DNA of 34,803 bases from a virus: the IMG/VR virus record IMGVR_UViG_3300048586_000854, positions 1-34,803 of that record. One strand, given 5' to 3'. Below, one piece after another: positions 21,577 to 29,490 of this stretch (its first letter is position 1; every line of letters begins with the position of its first letter). The notes below the pieces were generated by a model, which had not been told where the DNA came from, searched no databases, and was given only the letters and a program-made list of their open reading frames with translations. The position numbers and the translations under genes were made by a program.

Positions 21577-22002
21577 TAGGACGTTTGATTTTTCGGATGT
21601 CCACATCTTTGGCCTAGGAAATAGGAGAAAAAACAATGGCTTAGAACAGGTCCCCTTCTTTGTGCGTGTTATAATTCCCGGCGTTGACGGATCGCTTGGC
21701 AGGGCTCAGTCTTTCCGTCGACTTGGCGCGCGTGATGCAGCCGCAGTTGACCGCATCCTTTGGGCTGCGGGTACGTGTATTCATCCTAGCTCCGCGTGAT
21801 GCAGGTTAGGACCTTCGACCGCATGCCCTGCGCTGCGGACGATCTGCGGGTGAGCGAGATGCAGCCCGATACGTGATCGCCTCGCGCGCCTGGCGCTGTG
21901 GGGCGGATCGCGGCTTCCGATTGGCGAACGGCCTTACCTAGCGTGTCCCGCTGGTGAAGCCCCTTCGCGCCTCAATTTCATCATCACGAAAGGCATAACG
22001 CT
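21577..22002. other. Non-coding leader with promoter and imperfect repeats
   Basis: No acceptable gene. It contains an extended -10 promoter (TGTTATAAT ending at 21675) and two imperfect repeats about 65 bp apart: GCGTGATGCAG at 21730-21740 and 21794-21804, each followed by GACCGCAT (21749-21756; 21817-21824) and CTGCGG (21765-21770; about 21833-21838), with a weaker third GATGCAG near 21858. It may be an untranslated leader, a small RNA or a binding array in front of the capsid gene. Confidence 0.5.
21667..21675 (+). promoter_or_regulatory. Extended -10 promoter
   Basis: TGTTATAAT: a perfect TATAAT preceded by TGn, an extended -10 that does not need a good -35. It lies about 330 bp upstream of the capsid gene and just downstream of the cos copy. 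Confidence 0.5.
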
Positions 22003-23463
22003 ATGAAGGCGTTTCGTTTTCTTGCCGTTCTCGGCATCGTGGCGGCGCTGGTTGCCGTCTCCGTACTGGTCGACCCCAACGCTGCGCATGCCGGTGTTGG
22101 GGCGCTCGCTGACGTATTCTCGATGTCGGCGCTTGCTGCGGCGGCAGCGCCGTCCGTGGGCGCGTCGCCGTCCAATCTGCGGCTCCATTTGGGTGACGCG
22201 TTCCCCGCGTCGCCGCTGGCGTCGATAACGCCGCCTCCGGCGCGCGGCATCATGTCGGTGAATGCTGGGCCGGTCCCCGATGATCCGGTGGCTGTATTCA
22301 ACGAGCTGAAACAGACCTTCGCGAGTTTCCAGACCAAGGAAACGAAGCGGATCGACAATATCATCGCTGGCGTCGATGAGATCAACGCGGCCATGGCTTC
22401 GCTCAAGCTCAGCGGGCTGGGCGGCGGTGGTGGCAATAACCCGCCTTCGTCGGCGCCGCATGACGATGTGAACGCTGCCCTGCGGGCTTACATCAACAAG
22501 GGCGACGATGGACCGTTGGCGGAACTCAATCCGCGCGGCGGGTTCGGTGTGCAGGCTTCGCTGACGTCGCAGTCCAACCCGGATGGCGGCTATACTGTCA
22601 TCCCCTATTTCACCGACTCGATCACCCGTCGCATCTACGACGTGTCGCCGCTTCGTCGTCTGGCGCGGGTGGTGCCCATCGGAACGGGGGCGTTGACGGA
22701 ACTGGTGGACGCCGACCAGGCGGCTGCGGAGTGGGTTGGCGAAGAGGAAGGTCGTCCGGAAACGGCCTCGCCGAAGCTCGGCCAACTGGAGATCCCGGCG
22801 CGTGAAATCTACGCGGCGCCGAAGATCACCCAGACCCTTCTCGATGATTCGAACATCGACCTCGCCAACTGGCTGGTTGAGAAAGTCGGTGATCGTCTGG
22901 GCCTGAAGGAGGGGCAGGCATTCGTTGCCGGCGATGGCGTGAAGCGGCCGCGCGGGTTCCTCACCTATGCCAAGAGCGCGGACGACGATGGGGCCCGGCC
23001 GTGGGGCACGCTGCAGTATGTGCCGAGCGGCAACGCCAGCGGCTTCACTACCTCGCCGTCGCCGGGCGATTGCCTGATCGACCTCGTTTACACCATGAAG
23101 GCGACCTTCCGTCCCGGCGCGGTGTGGCTGATGAACCGCAAGACCGCTGGAACCATTCGCAAGTTCAAGGATGGGGACGGCAATTACATCTGGCACGAAT
23201 CCATGCAGGCCGGCCAGCCGTCGCTTCTGCTGGGGCATCCCGTCGAGCTGGACGAGAACATGCCCAACGTCGCCGCTGGCGCCTTCCCGATCGCCTTCGG
23301 CGACTTCCGGCGTGGCTACACCATCGTTGATCGTCATGCCACGCGCGTGGTGCGCGACCCCTATTCGGCCAAGCCTTACGTGGTCTTCTACTGCTACCGC
23401 CGCGTCGGTGGCGCTGTGAACGACTTCGAGGCGATCAAGCTCCTTAAGATCAGCGAGACCTGA
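22003..23463 (+). CDS. HK97-fold major capsid protein with signal-peptide-like N-terminus
   Basis: 486 residues. From about 84 on it is an ordinary HK97 capsid protein: a delta-like coiled coil (FNELKQTFASFQTKETKRID), then GGYTVIPYFTDSITRRIYD, SPLRRLARVV, E-loop region AAEWVGEEEGRPETASPKLG, and a C-terminal domain with WLMNRKTAGTIRKFKDGDG and LLGHPVELDENMP. Residues 1-30 read as a Sec signal peptide: MKAFR, a hydrophobic core, then NAAHA-G. The ATG has GAAAGG 9 bp upstream, favouring translation of the extension; an internal ATG at 22252 would give a normal-length protein. Confidence 0.88.
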   Translation: MKAFRFLAVLGIVAALVAVSVLVDPNAAHAGVGALADVFSMSALAAAAAPSVGASPSNLRLHLGDAFPASPLASITPPPARGIMSVNAGPVPDDPVAVFNELKQTFASFQTKETKRIDNIIAGVDEINAAMASLKLSGLGGGGGNNPPSSAPHDDVNAALRAYINKGDDGPLAELNPRGGFGVQASLTSQSNPDGGYTVIPYFTDSITRRIYDVSPLRRLARVVPIGTGALTELVDADQAAAEWVGEEEGRPETASPKLGQLEIPAREIYAAPKITQTLLDDSNIDLANWLVEKVGDRLGLKEGQAFVAGDGVKRPRGFLTYAKSADDDGARPWGTLQYVPSGNASGFTTSPSPGDCLIDLVYTMKATFRPGAVWLMNRKTAGTIRKFKDGDGNYIWHESMQAGQPSLLLGHPVELDENMPNVAAGAFPIAFGDFRRGYTIVDRHATRVVRDPYSAKPYVVFYCYRRVGGAVNDFEAIKLLKISET

Positions 23464-23637
23464 TCTCCTCCGAGCAATCGCGGCTTCCTGTCAGGAGGGC
23501 GGGGAGCTGCGAGGCGCGCTGTAGTGCTGCGCGCCCGGACAAGTCGGCGAGTGTCCGCAACAACCCCGACAGCCGGCGGCCCCCGCTCCTCGGGCGCGCG
23601 GCCGGCAACTCCCTCAACACGAATGGAGGCTCGCCCG

Positions 23638-25410
23638 ATGGCGAAAGGACAAGTCGTCGGCGCCCTGCGCGTCAGTCTCGGCCTCGATAGCGCCGAGTTC
23701 GAGAACAGCCTCGCGCAGTCGGGCAAGCAGGCCAAGACCTTCGCGAGGGAAACCGAGGCCAGCATGGGGGCCTTGGCGAAAGGCGTTTCGGCCGCTGCCG
23801 CTGGCATCCGCGCCGGCATCGCCGGGCTCACCTTCGCTGCGGTGACGACTGCCATTCAGGGCTCTGTCAGCGCCCTCGCCGAACTGGACGATCAGGCGAA
23901 ACGCTCCGGCCTCTCGCTCCAGTCTTTCCAAGAATGGAGGTTTGTCGCCGAGCGCAACCGCATCGGCCTCGACGCCATGGTGGACGGGTTCAAGGAATTG
24001 AGCCTGCGCGCGGATGAGTTCATCACCACGGGCGGCGGCAGCGCGGCCGAGGCGTTCCAGCGTCTCGGTTTCAGCGCCGAAGACCTGGCCAAGCGCATGG
24101 CCGATCCCTCGGAGATGATGCTGGAGATCATTAAGCGGCTCGGCGACCTCGATAAGGCGGCGCAGATACGCATTTTCGATGAACTGCTCGGAGGTTCCGG
24201 TGGCGAGCAGTTCGTGCAGCTGATCGACCAAGGCGAGAAGGGGCTGCGGGCGACGATCCAGCGGGCGCACGAACTGGGCGGCGTGCTGCAAGACGACGTG
24301 ATCAAGAAAGCGTCGGAGATCGACAAGCAGTTTCAGGAGATCGCCGCGACCATCAATAACGGCTTCAAGGCTGCCGTGGTCGGCGTCGTGTCGAGCCTCG
24401 ACCAGATGCTGAACCGGCTCGACAAGGTCGGGAAGCAGAAGGACGACACCGTAGCGGCGCGCCTGGACGAAACAAACCGGGAGTTGACCCAGCTTCAGGG
24501 TCTCGCCGATTCCTACGCGCCCGGTTCGTGGCAGAAGGACGCCTTCCTTTCCCAGTTCGGCCCCCGGCTGGAGGCGCTGAAGGCGGAAAAATTCGAACTC
24601 GAAACGGTTCTCAATCTCCGCAAGGCGTTCTCCGCTGTGGATTTCGGCGGCAACCTTCCGCCCGTCGGCTCCGGCGCCCCTCCCGCCACACCCCAAGCGA
24701 CCGGCGGGGCCTCCGCGCCGGCTGAAGATCCGGTGGCGGCTCAACTCGCCTCGCGCATCGAAAGCCTCAAGCTGGCGCTGTCGACCGAGCGCGAGCTTGA
24801 AGTTGCCGCCCATGAGCAGCGACAGGCGGACCTCCTTGCCTCTTTCGAGTCCGGCAAGATGGCGCGCGAGGAATACAACCAGTGGACCGAGCGGGAGCAG
24901 GCGGCGCATGCCGAGCGCATGAGCGCTATCGCCGAAAATCAAGCCGCTTCGGAAAGGCAGAAGCTGCAGGACACATTCAGCTTCACGGCGGACACGTTCG
25001 GCAGCCTGGCGGCGCTTGCGCAGACCTTCGGCGAAAAGGGGTTTGCAGCGGCCAAGGCGTTCGGCATCGCCGAAGCGGTCGTAAACACGGCGGTCGGCGT
25101 CACCAAGGCGCTGGAGCTGCCCTTCCCGGTGAACATGGCAGCGGCTGCTTCCGTTGCCGCTGCCGGCGCGGCGCAGATCGCCACCATTCTTTCAGCCCGG
25201 CCGGGCGGATCGAGCAGGCCGAGCGTGAGGGGCGCAGCTGTCGCTACAACCCCGCCGGCCGGCTCGCGCGACACCGGCGGGGATGGAGGCGGGCGCGTCG
25301 CTTACATCAACATCCAAGGGTCGAGCGTGACGGTGACCAAGGATCAGGCTTTGGAAATGTTCAGGCAGCTTCAGGAACTCATTGATGATGGATACAAGCT
25401 CAAATTCTGA
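23638..25410 (+). CDS. Tail tape-measure protein
   Basis: 590 residues. The start pattern MAKGQVVGALRVSLGLDSAEFENSL is typical of tape measures, followed by a hydrophobic segment (AAAAGIRAGIAGLTFAAVTTAI), helical repeats through the middle, and a C-terminal hydrophobic alanine-rich region (AEAVVNTAVGVTKAL, AAASVAAAGAAQIATILSA). Tape measures set siphophage tail length; at about 1.5 angstrom per residue this predicts a tail near 90 nm (rule of thumb). The GGAGG site supports the ATG at 23638. No major tail protein gene precedes it. Confidence 0.8.
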   Translation: MAKGQVVGALRVSLGLDSAEFENSLAQSGKQAKTFARETEASMGALAKGVSAAAAGIRAGIAGLTFAAVTTAIQGSVSALAELDDQAKRSGLSLQSFQEWRFVAERNRIGLDAMVDGFKELSLRADEFITTGGGSAAEAFQRLGFSAEDLAKRMADPSEMMLEIIKRLGDLDKAAQIRIFDELLGGSGGEQFVQLIDQGEKGLRATIQRAHELGGVLQDDVIKKASEIDKQFQEIAATINNGFKAAVVGVVSSLDQMLNRLDKVGKQKDDTVAARLDETNRELTQLQGLADSYAPGSWQKDAFLSQFGPRLEALKAEKFELETVLNLRKAFSAVDFGGNLPPVGSGAPPATPQATGGASAPAEDPVAAQLASRIESLKLALSTERELEVAAHEQRQADLLASFESGKMAREEYNQWTEREQAAHAERMSAIAENQAASERQKLQDTFSFTADTFGSLAALAQTFGEKGFAAAKAFGIAEAVVNTAVGVTKALELPFPVNMAAAASVAAAGAAQIATILSARPGGSSRPSVRGAAVATTPPAGSRDTGGDGGGRVAYINIQGSSVTVTKDQALEMFRQLQELIDDGYKLKF

Positions 25411-25729
25411 ACCCGATGGGGCGGCGGCTGACGGCTCCGGGGGTGGCGCAGGAATGCGTCACCACCTTATCGCCGCCCGAGCGGAGGCGCAGGCGACCCA
25501 TATCTTGATCGGCGCGCTGCTCGCGCATCTTCGCCTCCGCCGCGCCGTTACTGCCGACTTTGCGGCGACAATCCGCACCCTTGAGGCAGGCGCCACGGGG
25601 CGCCTGGGCGACGTGTACGACGCGGCATTCCGCGACGCCATCGCCATCATGCTTTCGCAGATCGAGCCGGCCGGCGGCGACAAACCCCGCCACCCCAAGC
25701 CCAAACTTTCCCTTGTGACGGAGAACTGA
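25385..25729 (+). CDS. Small helical phage protein
   Basis: 114 residues overlapping the end of the tape measure by 26 bp. Helical, Ala/Arg-rich (HLIAARAEAQATHILIGALLAHLRLRRAV, DAAFRDAIAIMLSQIEPAGG). The next ATG follows its stop by one base. Not recognised; probably part of tail assembly by neighbourhood. Confidence 0.5.
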   Translation: MMDTSSNSEPDGAAADGSGGGAGMRHHLIAARAEAQATHILIGALLAHLRLRRAVTADFAATIRTLEAGATGRLGDVYDAAFRDAIAIMLSQIEPAGGDKPRHPKPKLSLVTEN

Positions 25730-25730
25730 C

Positions 25731-26099
25731 ATGACCGCGTTTCGCAACCCCGGCGCTACCTTGCAGGCCGGCGGCACCACCTATTCGCTTTCCTTCTCCA
25801 TGCGCGCCATGTGTGCGCTGGAAGACGCTCTCAATAGGACCGCGCCTGATGTCGTGGTGGAATTGATAAAAGCGGGAAGTGATGCGAAGACCTTGCGCAT
25901 GAAGACGCTGCTCGTCGTGCTGTGGGTGATGCTGCGGGACAACCATCCCGAGATCGACGAAGACGGGGCGAGCGACATCGCCACTGCGGCCGGCGTTATG
26001 GCGACGCTGGTGGCCGTTGCGGCAGCTGCTGCGGCGGCCTTTCCGCCGCCCAAGAAGGGCGCACAGCCGAAGGAGGAGGCGCGCCCTCAGACGGCGTAG
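25731..26099 (+). CDS. GTA-type tail-assembly-chaperone-like protein (zero frame)
   Basis: 122 residues: NPGATLQAGGTTYSLSFSMRAMCALEDALN resembles the first tail-chaperone protein of gene transfer agent-like phages, and the C-terminus is Ala- and Lys-rich (PPPKKGAQPKEEARPQTA). The neighbouring ORF in the -1 frame has the matching second chaperone domain, as expected if ribosomes slip near the end. Usually this pair lies before the tape measure; here it lies after it, which is unusual. Confidence 0.6.
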   Translation: MTAFRNPGATLQAGGTTYSLSFSMRAMCALEDALNRTAPDVVVELIKAGSDAKTLRMKTLLVVLWVMLRDNHPEIDEDGASDIATAAGVMATLVAVAAAAAAAFPPPKKGAQPKEEARPQTA

Positions 26100-26422
26100 G
26101 GTTCCTAGACCCCGAGCCTCTGTACCGCGCCTGGGTGCGGGCAGGGCTGGACCCTGCGCAGTTCTGGCGCTCCACCTTCCGCGAGGTGGCGGCCTGTATC
26201 GAGGAGCGCGGCGAGGCGGATCGCCTTGAACACAACGACAGGGCATGGATGGCCTGGCACATCGCCGCCCTGTCCCGCATGAAGAAGCTGCCGAAGCTGG
26301 CCGAACTGCTGATAAAGCCCCGCAAGGCACAGCCTGTGCGGCCTCAGACGTGGCAGGAGCAACGGGCCATTTGCATGCAGTGGGTGGCGGTGACGAAGGC
26401 GGCGGCGGCGAGGCGGCGGTGA
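26096..26422 (+). CDS. Second tail-chaperone domain in -1 frame
   Basis: The frame continues through the stop of the previous gene and lacks an ATG near its beginning; GLDPAQFWRSTFREVAACIEE matches the FW..T.RE pattern of tail-assembly chaperone partners, then DRAWMAWHIAALSRMKKLPKLAELL. Production by -1 frameshifting or by a GTG at about 26132 are the options; no perfect slippery heptamer was found. Start is therefore approximate. Confidence 0.5.
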   Translation, partial: VGFLDPEPLYRAWVRAGLDPAQFWRSTFREVAACIEERGEADRLEHNDRAWMAWHIAALSRMKKLPKLAELLIKPRKAQPVRPQTWQEQRAICMQWVAVTKAAAARRR

Positions 26423-26428
26423 CGGGTT

Positions 26429-26737
26429 TTACCCGTTCGCCGCCTTCTCCAGCGCCTCGGCCATGCGGCTGCGCCAATCCTTGCCGCTCGCCTTGAACCT
26501 CTCCACCGTGGCGGGGTCGAGCCGTAGGGTGACAGCCTCCTTCGGGCTTTCCACCTTCGGCCGTCCGCGCGCGCGCTTGATGCTCGCCATCAGGTCCGGG
26601 AACGCCTCGGCGAACGGCTTGGCCTGCGCCATCTGTTCGTCGGTAAGCTCCGGGTTATCGGCATCGGTAGCGATGCCCCGTTGAATGACCGCCTCTTCCT
26701 CGTCGGAGAGCGGGTGCGTGTGCTTGGTGCCGGTCAT
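26429..26737 (-). CDS. brnA: BrnA antitoxin
   Basis: 102 residues. Features of BrnA: an acidic N-terminal half (PLSDEEEAVIQRGIATDADNP, ELTDEQMAQAKPFAEAFPDL) and a ribbon-helix-helix C-terminus (VTLRLDPATVERFKASGKDWRSRMAEAL). BrnA neutralises BrnT and represses the operon by binding the promoter. Order on the minus strand is brnT then brnA, the usual one. Confidence 0.82.
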   Translation of the reverse strand: MTGTKHTHPLSDEEEAVIQRGIATDADNPELTDEQMAQAKPFAEAFPDLMASIKRARGRPKVESPKEAVTLRLDPATVERFKASGKDWRSRMAEALEKAANG

Positions 26738-26751
26738 GAACCCTCCTTGGT

Positions 26752-27006
26752 CTACGGCTGGAGACGACTTCTCTCTTTCCGGGTAGCCCGGCGCATGGAG
26801 ATGACGGAAAGCGCCTCCGAGCCGAGGGGCTTGAAGACGACGGCGACAATGATCCGGCCGTGAAGCTCGCCGACTGCCACATAGCGGCCATCCCGCGAGG
26901 GGACGACGACCGAGCCGGCGAAGAAATCGAGATCGAGGGCGGCGAAGTCCATGCCGTGCTTGGCAAGGTTCGATTGGCGCTTCGGCTCGTCCCACGTGAT
27001 CATCAT
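26752..27006 (-). CDS. brnT: BrnT ribonuclease toxin
   Basis: 84 residues with the BrnT pattern: ITWDEPKRQSNLAKHGMDFAAL, DFFAGSVVVPSRDGRYVAVG, and a C-terminal ISMRRATRKERSRLQ. BrnT is a RelE-fold ribonuclease that blocks translation (family knowledge). ATG at 27006 or 27003. The pair would stabilise the inner element or act in defence. Confidence 0.85.
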   Translation of the reverse strand: MMITWDEPKRQSNLAKHGMDFAALDLDFFAGSVVVPSRDGRYVAVGELHGRIIVAVVFKPLGSEALSVISMRRATRKERSRLQP

Positions 27007-27010
27007 GATG

Positions 27011-27058
27011 AATATGCGTACACGGAAAATAAGAGCCGGTCAATCTTATCTGTGTACG
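27011..27058 (-). promoter_or_regulatory. BrnTA promoter/operator
   Basis: CGTACAC at 27017-27023 and GTGTACG at 27052-27058 form an inverted repeat, with AATAAG/CTTAT also complementary, around a leftward TTGACC (complement of 27038-27043). A -10 (TACGCA) lies 17 bp downstream inside one arm. Fits autoregulation by BrnA. Confidence 0.5.
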
Positions 27059-27070
27059 AAAAATATGCGC

Positions 27071-27242
27071 GCGCCTTCGCATCCCTCTTGGCGAGAGGGG
27101 CGAAGCAGCGCATAAATGGGATTGGGTGTGAGAGCCCGGACGAAAGATAGACCACGGATCGGCTTGGCGGCTGATCGGTGGCGACGCAGGTAGCCCTTTG
27201 GCGAGGGCTTGCTGCAACTGGCGGCACCTTGGCGGGTGCGCC
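27071..27242. ncRNA. Array of hairpins with TTGGCG loops, possible structured RNA
   Basis: Four stems each expose TTGGCG in or next to the loop: 27071-27111 (a long stem, GCGC, CTTCG, CCCTCT paired), 27152-27180, 27192-27209 (AGCCCT/AGGGCT) and 27220-27242 (GGC.G.CACC/GGTG.C.GCC). A related TTGGCC follows near 27257. No gene covers this interval. The strand and any function are unknown; a structured leader for the next gene or a protein-binding RNA are possibilities. Confidence 0.4.
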
Positions 27243-27395
27243 GACCTGGCCATCTTGGCCGGGAGCGGTGCTCTATGTCCAGAGGGTTCGCCCTTAAAAG
27301 TGCGCCGGCTTGTCTCTTTCGCAAGCTCTCACCTCCCGGCTGCTGGCCCGATGCCAGCGACGGCTGTGAGAGGCCGAACGAAAGAGACCAATCCC

Positions 27396-28016
27396 ATGTA
27401 CATCGGAGAAGACTACGGAGGGCCGTTCCCGCCCCCGCTTGCCGACCGGCTGAATGCCCGCCGGGAGCTTTCGCGCATCATCGAGTCGGCGCTGTCCATG
27501 CTCGATGCCCTCGACACTATCGACGCCGACCGCGAGCCGGATGGTGACGAGCTTGATGCCAGCTGGCCGGAGCAATCTGGCCCGTGCATTTCGGGGCGGG
27601 CCGTGCCGCAGGAAGACGACGAGCCTTCGCTCGGCTGGCACGCCATCGGCGGTGGGTGCTGGTACTTCGATGATGGCAGCGACCGTGAACGGGACGCGCT
27701 GGACGAGCCGGACGGCTACGACAGCGACAGGGAGCCCGCTCTGGCCGCGCCGGAGAGTTTTCCCCGCATCTGCTACGGCGGGCCGCTCCCCGCCGCCTAC
27801 GGCTTCCCTGACCGGCTGCGGGGCGCTTCCGGCGGCGATCAATCGCGATGGGCTATCGGCTGCGCCAATGACCGCGAGGAAGACGCGGGCGACGATGCCG
27901 AGGCCGAGAACGAGCACGGCGGCGATATCCTCGACCAGCCGCACGATGACGACGACAGCGGCATCGCCGACCATGACGGCCTGTGGGAGCAGGCGCAGCG
28001 GGAGGCGTGGGCATGA
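27396..28016 (+). CDS. Acidic accessory protein of inner element
   Basis: 206 residues, very acidic, with proline-rich ends (MYIGEDYGGPFPPPLADRLN; DILDQPHDDDDSGIADHDG). A helical segment RRELSRIIESALSMLDALDTID is followed by DEPSLGW, a combination seen in accessory proteins of alphaproteobacterial islands. No fold or activity recognised. It overlaps the next gene by ATGA. Confidence 0.6.
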   Translation: MYIGEDYGGPFPPPLADRLNARRELSRIIESALSMLDALDTIDADREPDGDELDASWPEQSGPCISGRAVPQEDDEPSLGWHAIGGGCWYFDDGSDRERDALDEPDGYDSDREPALAAPESFPRICYGGPLPAAYGFPDRLRGASGGDQSRWAIGCANDREEDAGDDAEAENEHGGDILDQPHDDDDSGIADHDGLWEQAQREAWA

Positions 28017-28249
28017 CGGCGCCAGCCTTGACGCATCTGCGCGAGATCCATCTGCCGGCGTTGGACGCGGCTCGCTTCTGCCTCGCGGCGCGGCTGATGG
28101 TGGAAGGCTTGAGGGATGAGCTAAGCCCGCCTCATTCCGACGCGCTGCAAGCGGTGCTGTTCCATGCCTGCGATAGGCTGGAGCAGATAGACCGGCAGAT
28201 TGAGCACTGGTGTGCAAGCCTCGCCGAGGCCGGCAGCGCCGCGAACTGA
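28013..28249 (+). CDS. Small helical hypothetical protein
   Basis: 78 residues (LREIHLPALDAARFCLAARLMVEGLRDEL, FHACDRLEQIDRQIEHWCASL). Coupled to the acidic-protein gene by a 4-bp overlap, so translated together with it. Function unknown. Confidence 0.5.
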   Translation: MTAPALTHLREIHLPALDAARFCLAARLMVEGLRDELSPPHSDALQAVLFHACDRLEQIDRQIEHWCASLAEAGSAAN

Positions 28250-28256
28250 CACCCTC

Positions 28257-28286
28257 GCCGGCCGCGCCCGGTGAGGTGCGGCCGGC
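28257..28286 (+). terminator. Perfect GC hairpin before integrase gene
   Basis: GCCGGCCGC (28257-28265) and GCGGCCGGC (28278-28286) are fully complementary around a 12-base loop, followed by TTCCCCTC. The T-tract is weak; it could attenuate transcription into the integrase gene or act as a protein site. Confidence 0.5.
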
Positions 28287-28313
28287 TTCCCCTCATATTC
28301 AGGAGTTGAAGCT

Positions 28314-29489
28314 ATGGCGAGCGTGGCAAAGCGCGAGTGGACCCATAAGGGCGAGACGAAAACGGCGTGGGTGGTGCGCTACACCGATCAGGGCGGCAAG
28401 CGCCGCATGAAGACATTCGAGAAGAAAAAGGATGCTGACAAGTATCGCAACAAGGTTGAAACCGAAGTCGAGCGCGGGGAGCACGTCCCGGATCGTGAGA
28501 CCGCCACCGTGTCACAAGCCCTTGATTTGTGGCTCGATCATTGCGAGGGGAGGGTGCGTGTTAAAGATCATCTTCGCCCGCGCACGCTTCGCCATTACCG
28601 GAGCTGGGTCGAAAACCATATTCGGCCGTCCCTAGGCGGCCTGAAGCTCACGTCACTGACAATTCATCTTCTGCAGAAATGGGTGGATGATCAGGCGTTC
28701 GACCGCGAGCGGCCACGTTCTCACGACACGCTGATGAACTCTGCCCTTTGCCTGCGGATGATGTTGAGGCACGCACACCGCCATAATCTGGTGGGTCGCA
28801 ACGTGCTGGTTGATCATGAATTGCGCATTCCCGGCAAAAAGGGCGAGCGACTCGAAATACCGAGCAAGGATGATGTCAGGCGCTTTCTCGAATGGAGTGG
28901 CGAGGTGACAGGCCCGGGCGGCGTGGCGCCATATCTGCGCCCCATGATTTTCACGGCGGTGTTTGCCGGCCTGCGGCAGGGCGAGCTAAGAGCGCTGACG
29001 TGGGAGAATGTCGATTTTGACGCGAAGATCATCCGCGTCCGCCAGTCGGCCGACAATTTCGGGCTAATCACCGAGCCAAAATCGCGGGCGAGCATTCGCG
29101 ACGTGCCGCTGGCGCCCGTACTCTCCATCGAGTTGAAGAAGCACAAACTGGCCTGCGGGCGTTCCAAATCACCGCTTGTGTTCCACACGCGCAGCGGTGG
29201 CGTGATCGATCCTGGGGGGGTGCATCAGGCGTGGCAGCGGCTTCAGCACCGTGCAGCGAATGGCGGCAGGGGGCAGACAGCATGCCCACTCGGCAGGTTC
29301 ACCTTTCACAGTCTGCGCCATGTGTGCGCCAGTCTTCTGATAGAGACGGGCCTGCCGCCCAAGCGGGTGCAGGCGATAATGGGGCACTCTTCGATCCAGA
29401 TGACGTTTGATCGCTACGGTCATCTTTTCGAGGATGGCGATGCCGTCACGGTCGCCATGGGCAAAATTGGTGCCTCCCTCACGGCTTGA
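28314..29489 (+). CDS. int: Tyrosine recombinase (integrase of inner element)
   Basis: 391 residues with the full catalytic set: Arg in FAGLRQGELRALTW, Lys in TEPKSRASIRDV, HSLRH, GHSSIQMTF and the Tyr in DRYGHLF. The N-terminus has the arm-binding domain (REWTHKGETKTAWVVRY, GGKRRMKTFEKKKDADKYR), followed by a SAM-like core-binding domain. All residues needed for activity are present. It ends 58 bp from the right core site. Its target is the terL P-loop coding sequence, an uncommon site. Confidence 0.92.
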   Translation: MASVAKREWTHKGETKTAWVVRYTDQGGKRRMKTFEKKKDADKYRNKVETEVERGEHVPDRETATVSQALDLWLDHCEGRVRVKDHLRPRTLRHYRSWVENHIRPSLGGLKLTSLTIHLLQKWVDDQAFDRERPRSHDTLMNSALCLRMMLRHAHRHNLVGRNVLVDHELRIPGKKGERLEIPSKDDVRRFLEWSGEVTGPGGVAPYLRPMIFTAVFAGLRQGELRALTWENVDFDAKIIRVRQSADNFGLITEPKSRASIRDVPLAPVLSIELKKHKLACGRSKSPLVFHTRSGGVIDPGGVHQAWQRLQHRAANGGRGQTACPLGRFTFHSLRHVCASLLIETGLPPKRVQAIMGHSSIQMTFDRYGHLFEDGDAVTVAMGKIGASLTA

Positions 29490-29490
29490 C

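Noticed and set aside
21600-21700. Short ATG-started frame near 21634 with a GGAGAAAA upstream
   Set aside because: It reads Met-Ala-stop; it cannot be a gene, though the ribosome-binding-like sequence may be a remnant of one.
23614-24942. 442-codon minus-strand frame opposite the tape measure
   Set aside because: Antisense shadow; the tape measure has the typical start, hydrophobic segments and ribosome-binding site.
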